Source: Thiohalocapsa sp964524185 (GTDB lineage Bacteria; Pseudomonadota; Gammaproteobacteria; Chromatiales; Chromatiaceae). From it: a DNA stretch of 64,000 nucleotides. Below are positions 1 through 8,622 of the stretch, piece by piece. The stretch lies in NCBI GenBank assembly GCA_964524185.1, contig CAZGCI010000004.1:1-64000 (forward strand), in the 5' to 3' direction. The position numbers were made by a program, and so were the translations under genes. Position 1 is the first letter of the stretch. Every line of letters begins with the position of its first letter. A model generated the notes under the pieces. That model was not told the origin of the DNA. It saw only the letters and a list, made by a program, of their open reading frames with translations, and made no database searches.

Positions 1-554
1 CGCCCGGCGCCCCGCCGCTACTGTCGCCGGCGGGCGGGTTGCGCAAGGTGAAGGACTTCGCGACCCTGCTCCGCGCCTTCGCACTGCTGCCGGCTGACTT
101 CGGTGCGCGCTTGATGATCCTCGGCGAAGGCCGCGAGCGCGACAGGCTGACCCGGCTCGCGCAACGCCTGGGTGTCACCGATCGTGTGGCGATGCCCGGA
201 TTCGTCCCAGACCCCTTTCCCTACCTCGCGCGGGCGGCAGCAGTGGTTGTATCCTCGCGCCGCGAGGGGCTCAACAATGTCCTGGTGGAGGCCATGGCCG
301 TCGGCGTGCCGGTGGCCGCAACGGCCTGCCCAGGCGGGGTGGCTGAGCTGCTGCAACATGGCCGGGTGGGGACCCTGAGTCCGGTGGGCGACGCGCCGGC
401 GTTGGCGGCATCCATCGAGCGCCTGCTGCGCGATCCGACGCCGCCAAAACGCTTACGGCGCGCAGCTGCGCCCTATGGCATCGCGGCCTCCGCCAGAGCA
501 TATCGAGATTTTTTTCACGAGATCATCGAGCGGCGCGCGGCATGCACGCGATGA
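1..554 (+). CDS. Glycosyltransferase family 4, C-terminal part (5' end outside the window)
   Basis: The reading frame is open from base 3, so the gene starts before the window. The visible ~183 residues are the nucleotide-sugar-binding half of a GT-B glycosyltransferase of family GT4. They show the sugar-nucleotide loop (LRKVKDF, LLRAF), the ILGEG strand, and the EGLNNVLVEAMAVG stretch that carries the conserved E-x7-E motif for binding the donor sugar. The role is probably transfer of a sugar to an LPS core or other surface glycan at the inner face of the inner membrane. Acceptor and donor cannot be read from the sequence. The C-terminal half resembles the GT4 gene at 4267-5478 (both carry VGDAPALAA followed by a Pro-rich turn and a SARAY helix), so the two are paralogues. 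The stop codon overlaps the next start in an ATGA. Confidence 0.85.
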   Translation, partial: PGAPPLLSPAGGLRKVKDFATLLRAFALLPADFGARLMILGEGRERDRLTRLAQRLGVTDRVAMPGFVPDPFPYLARAAAVVVSSRREGLNNVLVEAMAVGVPVAATACPGGVAELLQHGRVGTLSPVGDAPALAASIERLLRDPTPPKRLRRAAAPYGIAASARAYRDFFHEIIERRAACTR

Positions 555-1636
555 CTGATACCCCCGCATCGGCTCGCGGCAGCGCGCCCCGACGCGTGCT
601 GTTGGTGCGCCTGAGCGCCATCGGTGACGTGATCTTCGCCTCGCCGCTGGTGGCGGCCTTCCGCCGCGCCTACCCGAGCGCGCACTTGGCTTGGCTCGCA
701 GAGCCGACGTGTGCGCCGCTGCTCCGCCATCATCCGGATCTGGATGAGGTCATCGAATGGCCGGGCCCGCTGCTGCGGGGGCTCTGGCGGGAACGGCGGC
801 TGTCGCGCTTGTTCGGCGAGCTCCAGCGCTTGCATCGGGGGCTGCGTGCGCGGCGCTTCGACCTGGCGGTGGATCTGCAAGGGCTCATGAAGAGCGCCCT
901 ACCGGTGTGGCTTTCGGGTGCGCCCACGCGCATCGGTCTCGGCAGCCGCGAGGGCAGCCGCATGCTGTTGACCCGGGTGGTGCCCCGGGAGCCAGCGGCC
1001 GAGCGCCCACGGATCGGGTCCGAGTACCAACATCTGGCCCGGCAGCTCCGCCTGCCGTTGGACGATTTCCGCATGGCGGTGCCGCTCGGGCCGGACGATG
1101 CGATGGCCGCCGATGCGTTGTTGGCTGCGGCAGGGCTGCCGCAGCAGCGCTTCGTCGCCTTTTGCCCCTTTACCACCCGGCCGCAGAAACACTGGTTCGC
1201 GGAGCGATGGGCCCAGCTGGCCGCGCGCCTACAGGCGCATACGGGGCTGCGCGCGGCGTTGCTGGGCGGGCCGGGCGACGTGCAGGCCAGCGGCGCCATC
1301 GTCGCCGCGTCCGCCGGTGCTGCCGTGAGCCTAGCCGGTCGTACCTCGTTGCTCGAGGCGGCTGCGGTCATGGACCGCAGCCGCGCCGTGGTGGCCGTGG
1401 ATACGGGCCTCGGCCATATGGGCATCGCCCGCAGACGTCCGACGCTGCTGCTCTTCGGCTCGACCCTGCCCTACACGGATACCACGCGACCTGATGCCCA
1501 TGTGCTCTACCATCCGCGCAGCTGCTCGCCGTGCCGGCGGCGGCCCACCTGTGATGGCCGCTTCGAGTGCATGCGCGACATTACGGTGGACGAGGTGCTG
1601 GCGGCACTGCATGCGTTGCCGGGGGTGGCGGTGTGA
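551..1636 (+). CDS. Glycosyltransferase family 9 (LPS heptosyltransferase-like)
   Basis: A protein of 361 residues in the ADP-heptose:LPS heptosyltransferase family. The N-terminus has the family signature VLLVRLSAIGDVIFASPL, and the C-terminal domain has the nucleotide-binding AVVAVDTGLGHMGIA segment. A cysteine-rich tail (CSPC, then TCDG, FECM) is typical of WaaC/WaaF relatives. It is therefore expected to add a heptose, or a related sugar, to the inner core of LPS on the cytoplasmic face. Whether it is WaaC, WaaF or a later-core enzyme is not decided by the sequence. I chose the ATG at 551 because it overlaps the upstream stop as ATGA; an in-frame ATG at 542 is the alternative. The next gene begins inside its stop codon. 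Confidence 0.85.
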   Translation: MTDTPASARGSAPRRVLLVRLSAIGDVIFASPLVAAFRRAYPSAHLAWLAEPTCAPLLRHHPDLDEVIEWPGPLLRGLWRERRLSRLFGELQRLHRGLRARRFDLAVDLQGLMKSALPVWLSGAPTRIGLGSREGSRMLLTRVVPREPAAERPRIGSEYQHLARQLRLPLDDFRMAVPLGPDDAMAADALLAAAGLPQQRFVAFCPFTTRPQKHWFAERWAQLAARLQAHTGLRAALLGGPGDVQASGAIVAASAGAAVSLAGRTSLLEAAAVMDRSRAVVAVDTGLGHMGIARRRPTLLLFGSTLPYTDTTRPDAHVLYHPRSCSPCRRRPTCDGRFECMRDITVDEVLAALHALPGVAV

Positions 1637-2757
1637 GGGTGTTGCACGTGGAGGGCGGCGCGGAGCTCTACGGTGGCGCACTGCAGGTTCTGTATTTGCT
1701 GGAGGGCCTCGCCGCCCGGGGCGTCGAGAACCACCTCATCTGTCGTCGCGGGTGTGGGCTCGCCGCCCGCGCGTGTGGGTTTGCCCGGGTCCATGAGCTG
1801 CGCCTGCGGGGCGATCTCGATGTTGGCATCGTCCGCCGCGTGGGCCGCGTCATCGACGCCGTTCGCCCGGATTTGGTCCACCTGCACAGCCGCATTGGGG
1901 CGGACGTGATGGGCGGCATCGCCGGCAGGCTTGCCGGTGTACCGGTGGTGCACACGCGTCGCGTAGACAATCCAGAGCCACACTGGCTAGCGGCAGCCAA
2001 ATATCGGCTGCACGATCGGGTGATCGCCATCTCCGAGGGCATCGGCCAGGTGCTGCTGGCGGGAGGCCTGCCGGCGGCAAAGCTGCGCGTGGTGCGCAGC
2101 GCCGTGGACCCGCGCCCCTTCGCCGGCGGCTGCGACCGCGCAGCGCTCGCGCGCGGTCTGGGTGTTGCGGCTACTGAGCGCAGGCCGGCGCCCGTGATCG
2201 CTGTGGTGGCCCAGCTCATCGAGCGCAAAGGCCATCGCTTTGTGCTGGATGCGATGCCGGCCATCCTCGCCGAGGTCCCCCAGGCGCAAGTGCTCTTCTT
2301 CGGCAAGGGGCCGTTGGTGGGGCCGCTGCAGGAGCGCATCGACCGCGATGGGCTGGCCGGACACGTGCGCCTCATGGGCTACCGAGAAGACCTGCCACGG
2401 CTGCTGCCCTGCATCGACCTGCTGGTGCATCCGGCCATCCGCGAGGGGCTGGGGGTGTCGCTGTTGCAGGCGTCTGCCGCCGGCGTGCCCATCGTCGCGA
2501 GCCGCGTCGGCGGCATCCCGGAGGCGGTGCGAGAAGGCGTCAACGGCCGCTTGGTGCCGCCTGCGGACGTGCCGGCCCTCACCGACGCGATCCTGGCGTT
2601 GTTGGCAGCGCCGGCGGAACGCCAGCGGCTGGGTGCCGCCGGTCGGGAGCTGGTGGCCCGCGAGTTCTCGGTCGGGGGGATGGTGGCGGGCAACCTCGCC
2701 GTCTACCGCGAGCTGCGTAAGGGCGTGCCCGCCGAGTCCGAGCGCCGGCCAGACTGA
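1633..2757 (+). CDS. Glycosyltransferase family 4
   Basis: A protein of 374 residues that starts at a GTG overlapping the previous stop (GTGTGA), which puts the first strand (VRVLHVEGGAELYGG) at the very N-terminus as expected for GT4. The GGA-x-x-x-GG glycine loop for the acceptor side, the VVAQLIERKGH donor loop and the EGLGVSLLQASAAGVPIVAS motif with its two conserved glutamates are all visible. It is thus a retaining GT-B enzyme, probably acting on LPS core or a surface polysaccharide together with its neighbours. In-frame codons further upstream would only add residues encoded inside the GT9 gene, so I rejected a start at 1567. The sugar specificity is unknown. Confidence 0.85.
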   Translation: MRVLHVEGGAELYGGALQVLYLLEGLAARGVENHLICRRGCGLAARACGFARVHELRLRGDLDVGIVRRVGRVIDAVRPDLVHLHSRIGADVMGGIAGRLAGVPVVHTRRVDNPEPHWLAAAKYRLHDRVIAISEGIGQVLLAGGLPAAKLRVVRSAVDPRPFAGGCDRAALARGLGVAATERRPAPVIAVVAQLIERKGHRFVLDAMPAILAEVPQAQVLFFGKGPLVGPLQERIDRDGLAGHVRLMGYREDLPRLLPCIDLLVHPAIREGLGVSLLQASAAGVPIVASRVGGIPEAVREGVNGRLVPPADVPALTDAILALLAAPAERQRLGAAGRELVAREFSVGGMVAGNLAVYRELRKGVPAESERRPD

Positions 2758-2761
2758 CGCC

Positions 2762-4222
2762 ATGCAAAGCCCGGACATGCCTGGAACGCCCATGGCGAAC
2801 GCACGCAGCACCACCGTGATCATCGCGGCGGCCTTTGCGTATGTGTCTCTGAATGCCCTGCTGCTAGGCCTGGTGTCGCCAACGGCGGAATGGGATCACG
2901 CGGAGCAGCTGATCTTGAGTCAGTTCCCGGCGCTCGGCTATAACAGCCAACCGCCACTTTACACCTGGCTGGTGCAGGGCCTGTTTGTGTTGACTGGACC
3001 AAGCCTGCCTGCGCTCTTGGCGCTCAAGGCCGTGCTGCTTGGGCTCATCGCGGCAGGTCTGGCCATGGCGGCTCGGGCACTTGGTATGACCGCCGCTCAG
3101 CAGTGGATAGCCGTGCTCGGCCTGGCCTTGATTCCGCAAGTCGTCTGGGAAAATCAGCGCAACTTCACCCATACGGTGCTAGCGGTTGCGGTGGGCGCTT
3201 GGACCTTGGTGGTTGTGCTGAGGCTCGTCTGTCGGCCGAGCTGGCGCGGATACCTTGCGCTGGGTCTGCTATTGGGCCTCGGGGCGCTCAGCAAATACAA
3301 CTTTGGGTTCTTTGCCCTCGCCCTGCTCACCGCAGCGGCAACGCTGCCCCGCGGGCGGCGGGTGCTGTTCACCTGGCGCTTCGCACTGTCGTTGGTGCTC
3401 GCCGCCGTGCTGTTCGCTCCGCACGGGCTATGGGCGCTCGGCGCCCGAGCGGCAGCGGGGGAGGCCTTTCATGAGCTCCAGATGTCGAATGGCTTTGGCT
3501 GGGGCACGTTGCTGGATCTCGCAGCCGGTCTCGCGGCCAGCCTGGGTCCGTTGTTGGTGTTCTCGACCCTGGTGCTGCGCCACGGAGCAACCCACACGCG
3601 CCGATCGGAGGGTTGTCGGCTGCTTTGGCGCACCGCTGGTGTGGCCCTGGGGCTGGCGGTGGCACTGCTGCTCGCGAGCGGGGCGCGAGATATTCAAGAA
3701 CACTGGCTGCAGCCGCTCATTTTCTTCGCGCCGCTGTTGCTGGCCTGCCAAGTAACATCGGTGCACAAGGGCGGGCGGGTCTTCGCCGGCATCGCGGTAG
3801 TGGTGCTGGCGGCCGTCTCCTTGGCGCTGCCCGGTCAGGCCCTCTGGGCAAATCCGGAGCGTCCGTCGCGCCTCAACGCACCCTACCGCGAGCTGGCCGC
3901 AGCCATGCAGGCGGCCCGGGCCCGGCCAGCGCTGGTGCTTGCGGACAAGGATGCGTTGGCCGGCAACCTGCGCCTCGCCTTTCCGGACGCTCTGGTTATG
4001 TCCCAGCGGAGCTTCTTCCCTAAGCGGCTGCCGGCTGGCGACTGGTTGTTGGTGGGCGAGCAGTTGTCTGCACCCGAGGCGCCCTTCCGGCGCTGGCTGG
4101 ACGAGCGTTGGGGTATCCAAGCGCTGGATGTCCGTCGGGCGGAGGCAAGCCTGTACCATTTGCCGGCCCAGACCATGACGTTAGACTGGGCCCTGGTCAC
4201 GGCGCCGGCAGCTGGAACCTAG
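2762..4222 (+). CDS. ArnT/PMT-like polytopic membrane glycosyltransferase
   Basis: A protein of 486 residues with a run of about ten hydrophobic segments. The first large loop contains EWDHAEQL and the QPPLYTWL segment, the place where ArnT and dolichyl-phosphate-mannose mannosyltransferases carry their catalytic acidic residues and a PPL motif. Enzymes of this class move a sugar from a polyprenyl-phosphate carrier onto lipid A, glycans or proteins on the periplasmic side of the inner membrane. The last ~130 residues form a soluble periplasmic-type domain. The ATG at 2762 follows the upstream gene by 4 bases; an ATG at 2792 is also possible. It is the last gene of the rightward glycosyltransferase run and converges on the next GT4 gene. 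The substrate is not determinable. Confidence 0.75.
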   Translation: MQSPDMPGTPMANARSTTVIIAAAFAYVSLNALLLGLVSPTAEWDHAEQLILSQFPALGYNSQPPLYTWLVQGLFVLTGPSLPALLALKAVLLGLIAAGLAMAARALGMTAAQQWIAVLGLALIPQVVWENQRNFTHTVLAVAVGAWTLVVVLRLVCRPSWRGYLALGLLLGLGALSKYNFGFFALALLTAAATLPRGRRVLFTWRFALSLVLAAVLFAPHGLWALGARAAAGEAFHELQMSNGFGWGTLLDLAAGLAASLGPLLVFSTLVLRHGATHTRRSEGCRLLWRTAGVALGLAVALLLASGARDIQEHWLQPLIFFAPLLLACQVTSVHKGGRVFAGIAVVVLAAVSLALPGQALWANPERPSRLNAPYRELAAAMQAARARPALVLADKDALAGNLRLAFPDALVMSQRSFFPKRLPAGDWLLVGEQLSAPEAPFRRWLDERWGIQALDVRRAEASLYHLPAQTMTLDWALVTAPAAGT

Positions 4223-4266
4223 CGAGCCTGGTCGTCCGCTCCCGCGTGTAATACGTCAGGCACGGT

Positions 4267-5478
4267 TCAACTTGGCGGCGTACGTCCGCCCACGATTTTG
4301 CCGGGTGTCGCCACCATGCCCACTGACACCCCGGGGGACACGCCCGGCGATCTGCCCGCTGCGACGGCGTCTAACACCGCCGCGTAGGCCCTTGCGCTGG
4401 TCTCCGCCCGGTAGCGGTCGACGGCCTGGCGCAGCGCACTCGGAGGGGGCGGATCGTCCAGTACGGCGGCCATGGCAGCGGCCAGTGCCGGCGCATCCCC
4501 CACCGGTACCAGCGGGCCAAAGCGACCGTCGGCGAGGATCTCGCGCGGGCCGCTCGGGCAGTCCGTGGCCACCACGGGCGTACCGAGCGCCATGGCCTCG
4601 GTGAGGACGTTGGGAGAACCTTCCCAGGCCGACGACAGCGCGAACAGGCGAGCGCTGGCGAGAAACGGATAGGGGTTCGGCTGGAACCCAGGCAGGTCCA
4701 CGTCGTCGGCGACGCCGCCTGCCGCGGCCTCCGCCATGAGCCGCCCGCGCCAGGCGCCTTCGCCCAGCAGCACCAGCCGGCAGCGTCGCCCGGTGCGGAG
4801 CGTGGCGAAGGCCCGCACCAGCGTTGGGAAATCCTTCTGCCGTTCCAGTCGGCCAACGCCCAAGATCACCGGGGCAGCCTGCTGCGCAGCCGTGTCGAGC
4901 CAGGGGTGGGGGCAGGGCAGCGCGGCCTGTGCGATGAGCTTCGGAGTGATGACCGGGTTGCGGACCACACTGATGCGCTCGCGCGGGTAGCGTGCCACCG
5001 CCGCGGTGTCGTCGGCGACCCCCTCGGAGACGGCGATGATGTGCTCGATCGCGCGCCAACTTCGGCGCACCGCCAAGCGGCGCAGCCGGCGTACGAGGGG
5101 GTGCCGGCTCGCAAGGGCGGCGCCCAGGTTGGTGCCGAGGCGCATCACGATAGGCGTGGCTACGCCGGCAAGCCGCCGGGCGAGCACGGCGGCGCGACCG
5201 GCTCGGTCCTTCGCCGCCAGTAGCACTGCGGGACGCTCCGCGCGCAGATAGCGGGCGAGCGGTACCACGGCGCCCAGGGTATGGTCGGTGCCGAGGTCGA
5301 TGCGCCGCACGCCCGCCGGCAGCGCTTGGAGGTGAGGACTGTCGGTCCTGATGGTCAGCAGGTCGACGGTCCGACCCTGCTCTGCAAGTCCGCAGCAGAG
5401 ATTCAGGAGCATGCGCTCGACGCCCCCGGCACCGGAAAAGGAGGCGAGCACGGCGATCCGCTGAAGTTGTTGCGCCAT
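4267..5478 (-). CDS. Glycosyltransferase family 4
   Basis: A protein of 403 residues with the complete GT4 plan: N-terminal SFSGAGGVERML glycine loop, a middle helical region, VILGVGRLERQKDF at the donor-binding start and EGSPNVLTEAMALGTPVVAT with the conserved glutamates near residue 300. It is the full-length paralogue of the truncated gene at the left edge, sharing the FPTLVRAF-type and VGDAPALAA segments. It lies on the opposite strand to the surrounding glycan genes and ends 44 bases from the end of the ArnT-like gene. The last ~25 residues (repeated PGVS) are a low-complexity tail. The likely role is LPS core or O-unit glycosylation; the sugar is unknown. Confidence 0.85.
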   Translation of the reverse strand: MAQQLQRIAVLASFSGAGGVERMLLNLCCGLAEQGRTVDLLTIRTDSPHLQALPAGVRRIDLGTDHTLGAVVPLARYLRAERPAVLLAAKDRAGRAAVLARRLAGVATPIVMRLGTNLGAALASRHPLVRRLRRLAVRRSWRAIEHIIAVSEGVADDTAAVARYPRERISVVRNPVITPKLIAQAALPCPHPWLDTAAQQAAPVILGVGRLERQKDFPTLVRAFATLRTGRRCRLVLLGEGAWRGRLMAEAAAGGVADDVDLPGFQPNPYPFLASARLFALSSAWEGSPNVLTEAMALGTPVVATDCPSGPREILADGRFGPLVPVGDAPALAAAMAAVLDDPPPPSALRQAVDRYRAETSARAYAAVLDAVAAGRSPGVSPGVSVGMVATPGKIVGGRTPPS

Positions 5479-5660
5479 TTACACTCTGTGTATTCGGTAA
5501 CTCGAGGGATAGGCGGGCGTGCGCAATGCCTTGCTCGAACGGGCGCCCGGGTAGCCGTCGTCGGGTGTTGCGAACGCCGATTCGGATGATCGGGGACAGC
5601 TCGCAACGCAACACCAAGCCGCCGTGTAGGACCCCAGACCGGTACAATGCCCGCGGTTCC

Positions 5661-5698
5661 CCCGCTGAGCGGCGGGGTCATTGTGCTATAGTCCATCC
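5661..5698 (+). promoter_or_regulatory. Candidate extended -10 promoter for the second ArnT-like gene
   Basis: A TGC-TATAGT extended -10 element lies at 5684-5692, 30 bases before the ATG at 5723. No good -35 is seen at the right spacing, which is tolerated by extended -10 promoters. A GC-rich hairpin (CCCCGC/GCGGGG, six-base loop, about 5662-5679) sits immediately upstream. A start near 5698 would exclude an upstream ATG at 5681. Confidence 0.4.
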
Positions 5699-5722
5699 CG
5701 CGCTGGCAGTGAGGATTTCGAG

Positions 5723-7252
5723 ATGGCAAATTCAGCAAAAACATCCGCCGATGCGGCTGCATCCGCGGCTCAAGCCCCCAAGCAACAAGGCTCGTGGTTA
5801 TGGGTTCTGACCCTGCTGCTAGCGAGTGCTTTTGTCGCATCGGGGCTCTTGGGCCACGCCCCCTGGACGGAGGGGGAGGCGCAGTCCCTCGCCGCCGTGC
5901 AGAGCATTGTTGAGAGCGGCGATTATCTGGTCCCGACCGTCGACGGCGCCCCGGCGCTGGAGACGCCGCCACTCTATTACATGACTGGTGCCGGGCTGGC
6001 ACAGGCGCTCGGCGACCGCGTGCCAACCGACCAGGCCCCGCGTGTCGCAACCGGTCTATACCTCGCGATCACGCTCTTGTTTACGGCGCTCTTCGCGCGT
6101 GCCGCCTGGCGTCACGGCGATGACCGGCTCACAGCGGATGCCGGTGCAGCCGCAGTCCTACTCCTGATCGGCACGCTCGGCATCGTTTGGTATGGCCACG
6201 ACCTCATTGCCGACACGGCCTTGATGGCCGGCATGGCTATGGGCTTGTATGGCATGGCACTGTGGCCGCGCCGGGTGTTCTGGGGTGGCCTCTGGCTCGG
6301 CACCGGTGCTGGCCTTGCCTTCATGGCGAATGGGCTCTTTGGCCCTGTGGTGCTGGGTGCCACCGCCTTGGTGCTGCCCTTCTTGGGCATTGCCCGTTTC
6401 GGGCGATACCTGCGCGGCATCATCCTGGCCGTGCTCTTCGCCCTGCCGTGGTTCCTCATCTGGCCTTACCTGCTGCAGCAGCGCGATCCGGCGCTCTACC
6501 AGGCCTGGCTGTCCGCCACCAGCGTGCAGAACTACATCGCTGGTATCGATTTCACCAACCCAGCCATTCAGCTGCAATGGCTCTGGCTCTTCTTGACCAT
6601 GGCGTTTCCCGCGTGGCTGCTCGCGGGGCTCACCCTGGTGCTGCGGCCCGGCGCGTTCTTCGGCTTCGCCGGTATGCGCGTGGCGCTGGTGGCGACGGTG
6701 CTGGGCTGGGGCCTGCTCATCTTGTCCGATGCCTTGAGCCCAGTGCATGCGCTGGGGCTGTTGGTTCCGCTGGCGGTCATCGGTGCCGGCGGCGTGCAGC
6801 GGATGCCGCGTTGGTTCGTCTGGCCCGCGCATTGGGTGTCCGCAGTGCTCTTCGGTGCCGCCGCCGCAGCCCTGTGGCTTGCCTGGCTGTGGCTGCTCTA
6901 CCTCGGCGAGCCGCCACCCGTGGATGCGCTCGGCAACTACCTGCCTACGGATCAGACCTTCCAGTGGCAGCCGACGGCCTATCTGACGGCGGCGGCACTA
7001 ACGGTCATCTGGCTCTGGGCAGTGCTGCGCTTCCGCCCGTCCCGCCCGGCGGCTCTGCTGGCGTGGCCAGCGGGCGTCGTCATGGTCTGGAGCCTACTGG
7101 CGCTGCATCAGCCCTGGCTTGATGCCGCCATCACTGACGGTACACTCGCCAAGACCGTGCCGGCCGAGATCCTGCCCGAGCCGGCAACGCCGGCAGCCGC
7201 AGAACCAGAAGGCGCGGGAACGGAGTCTGCCGCCGCCGGCACGTCGCTCTGA
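5723..7252 (+). CDS. ArnT-like polytopic membrane glycosyltransferase (GT39/GT83-like)
   Basis: A protein of 509 residues. After a ~25-residue Ala/Ser-rich cytoplasmic leader it has repeated hydrophobic helices. The first periplasmic loop reads PWTEGEAQSLA, then ESGDYLVPTVDG and LETPPLYY, a clear match in order to the ArnT pattern (DEA...ARE, SGDWLVP, EKPPL). This points to transfer of a sugar from undecaprenyl phosphate to lipid A or another envelope acceptor. Compared with ArnT the acidic pair is E-G-E rather than D-E. The C-terminus is a short Ala/Pro/Glu-rich tail. The ATG at 5723 is preferred because a candidate promoter overlaps the region upstream. It is followed 86 bases later by waaA, consistent with a lipid A/Kdo context. 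Confidence 0.75.
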   Translation: MANSAKTSADAAASAAQAPKQQGSWLWVLTLLLASAFVASGLLGHAPWTEGEAQSLAAVQSIVESGDYLVPTVDGAPALETPPLYYMTGAGLAQALGDRVPTDQAPRVATGLYLAITLLFTALFARAAWRHGDDRLTADAGAAAVLLLIGTLGIVWYGHDLIADTALMAGMAMGLYGMALWPRRVFWGGLWLGTGAGLAFMANGLFGPVVLGATALVLPFLGIARFGRYLRGIILAVLFALPWFLIWPYLLQQRDPALYQAWLSATSVQNYIAGIDFTNPAIQLQWLWLFLTMAFPAWLLAGLTLVLRPGAFFGFAGMRVALVATVLGWGLLILSDALSPVHALGLLVPLAVIGAGGVQRMPRWFVWPAHWVSAVLFGAAAAALWLAWLWLLYLGEPPPVDALGNYLPTDQTFQWQPTAYLTAAALTVIWLWAVLRFRPSRPAALLAWPAGVVMVWSLLALHQPWLDAAITDGTLAKTVPAEILPEPATPAAAEPEGAGTESAAAGTSL

Positions 7253-7338
7253 TCGGTTAGCGCCCCAAAAGGGCCTATCCGAGTTCATCGAGCCGGCGCT
7301 GCGCCGGCTCGCTGACGCAGTCTAAACTCCGCCGCCAT

Positions 7339-8622
7339 TTGTCTCGCCGGCTCTACTCCCTGGTCGTTGCGCTGCTGATTCCCGCAGCGCTGCTGCGCCT
7401 GTTTTGGCGCTCTCGGCGGGCGCCGGCCTATCGAGAACGCTGGCGCGAGCGTCTGGCACGGGAGCCGCTGCCGCCGGTGCGGACAGACATCTGGTTGCAT
7501 GCCGTGTCGGTTGGGGAGGTACAGGCGGCCCTGCCCCTGTTGCGCTATCTGCTGCGGCGCAACCTCAGCGTGTTGGTCACGACCACGACCCCCACGGGCG
7601 CCGCGCGCCTCCAGGAGCTGCTCGGTGAGGCGGTGCAGCATCGCTACACCCCTTTTGATCTGCCGGGCATCATGGCGCGCTTCCTGGAGCGGGCCACGCC
7701 ACGGCTCGTGCTCGTGATGGAGACGGAGATCTGGCCGAACATGCTCGCTGCTTGCAGCGTGCGGGGGATTCGTTGCGTCTTGGTGAACGCGCGGCTGTCA
7801 CCGCGCTCGGCTAGGGGGTATGCCCGGGTCGGGCGCTTGAGCGCCGAGACCATGCGGAGCTTCACCTGCATCGCCGCGCAGAGCACGGCGGATGCCGAGC
7901 GCTTTGTCGCGCTGGGCGTACAACCCGAGCGGCTCCGCGTGACCGGCAGCATCAAGTTCGACGTACAGCCCCCGGCGAGCCTCACCGACCGGGCGGAGGT
8001 GCTCCGTCGGACCTGGGGCACCGACCGCCCCGTCTGGGTCGCCGCCAGCACCCGAGAGGGCGAAGAAGAACAGGTGCTGGCCGCCCACGCACGCCTACGC
8101 GCGCAGGTGCCAACGGCATTACTGGCGCTAGTGCCGCGACATCCGGAGCGTTTTGAGCGCGCCGCAGCGCTGGTGCGGCGGGCAGGCTTTGGGCTCGCGC
8201 GGCGCAGTCTGCATGAGCCCTGTTCTGCGCAGACGGCGGTCTACTTGGGCGACAGCATGGGCGAACTCGCGGTGTTCTTTGCTGCCGCCGACGTCGCCTT
8301 CGTGGGTGGCAGCCTGGTCCCCACCGGCGGACACAATCTGCTGGAGCCGGCAGCGGCCGGGCTTCCGGTACTCGCTGGCCCGCACACCTTCAACTTTGCG
8401 GAGATTGCGCGTCTCCTGGGCGAATGTGGCGCGTTGGTGCAAGTGGCTGATGCGCAAGCGCTGGCGGATCAGCTTGCGCGCTGGCTCACGGATGCCGCCG
8501 AGCGCGCCCGGGTGGGCGAGCGGGGGCGGGCGGTCATTGACGCAAATCGTGGTGCCCTTGAGCGAGTAACAGCGCTGGTGGATGCCTGCCTGGCGGGTGA
8601 TTGCCTTGCCGTTGCTACTTGA
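7339..8622 (+). CDS. waaA: 3-deoxy-D-manno-octulosonic acid (Kdo) transferase
   Basis: A protein of 427 residues, the usual size for WaaA/KdtA. It attaches Kdo from CMP-Kdo to lipid IVA at the inner leaflet of the inner membrane, the first step of LPS core assembly. An N-terminal membrane anchor (residues 5-23) is followed by HAVSVGEVQAA with the catalytic base at Glu60, the same number as in E. coli. Further motifs are METEIWPN, VNARLS, the GSIKFD stretch that opens the CMP-Kdo domain, and GGHNLLEPAAAG. The start is a TTG at 7339 with no obvious Shine-Dalgarno sequence; I chose it because the protein then begins exactly at the conserved anchor. Its 3' end overlaps the convergent hydrolase gene by 8 bases. 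Confidence 0.95.
   Translation: MSRRLYSLVVALLIPAALLRLFWRSRRAPAYRERWRERLAREPLPPVRTDIWLHAVSVGEVQAALPLLRYLLRRNLSVLVTTTTPTGAARLQELLGEAVQHRYTPFDLPGIMARFLERATPRLVLVMETEIWPNMLAACSVRGIRCVLVNARLSPRSARGYARVGRLSAETMRSFTCIAAQSTADAERFVALGVQPERLRVTGSIKFDVQPPASLTDRAEVLRRTWGTDRPVWVAASTREGEEEQVLAAHARLRAQVPTALLALVPRHPERFERAAALVRRAGFGLARRSLHEPCSAQTAVYLGDSMGELAVFFAAADVAFVGGSLVPTGGHNLLEPAAAGLPVLAGPHTFNFAEIARLLGECGALVQVADAQALADQLARWLTDAAERARVGERGRAVIDANRGALERVTALVDACLAGDCLAVAT

Noticed and set aside
2240..2761. In-frame N-terminal extension of the first ArnT-like protein
   Set aside because: It is the shadow of the upstream GT4 gene in another frame, rich in Arg/Cys/Trp, and the real protein clearly begins at the ATG near 2762.
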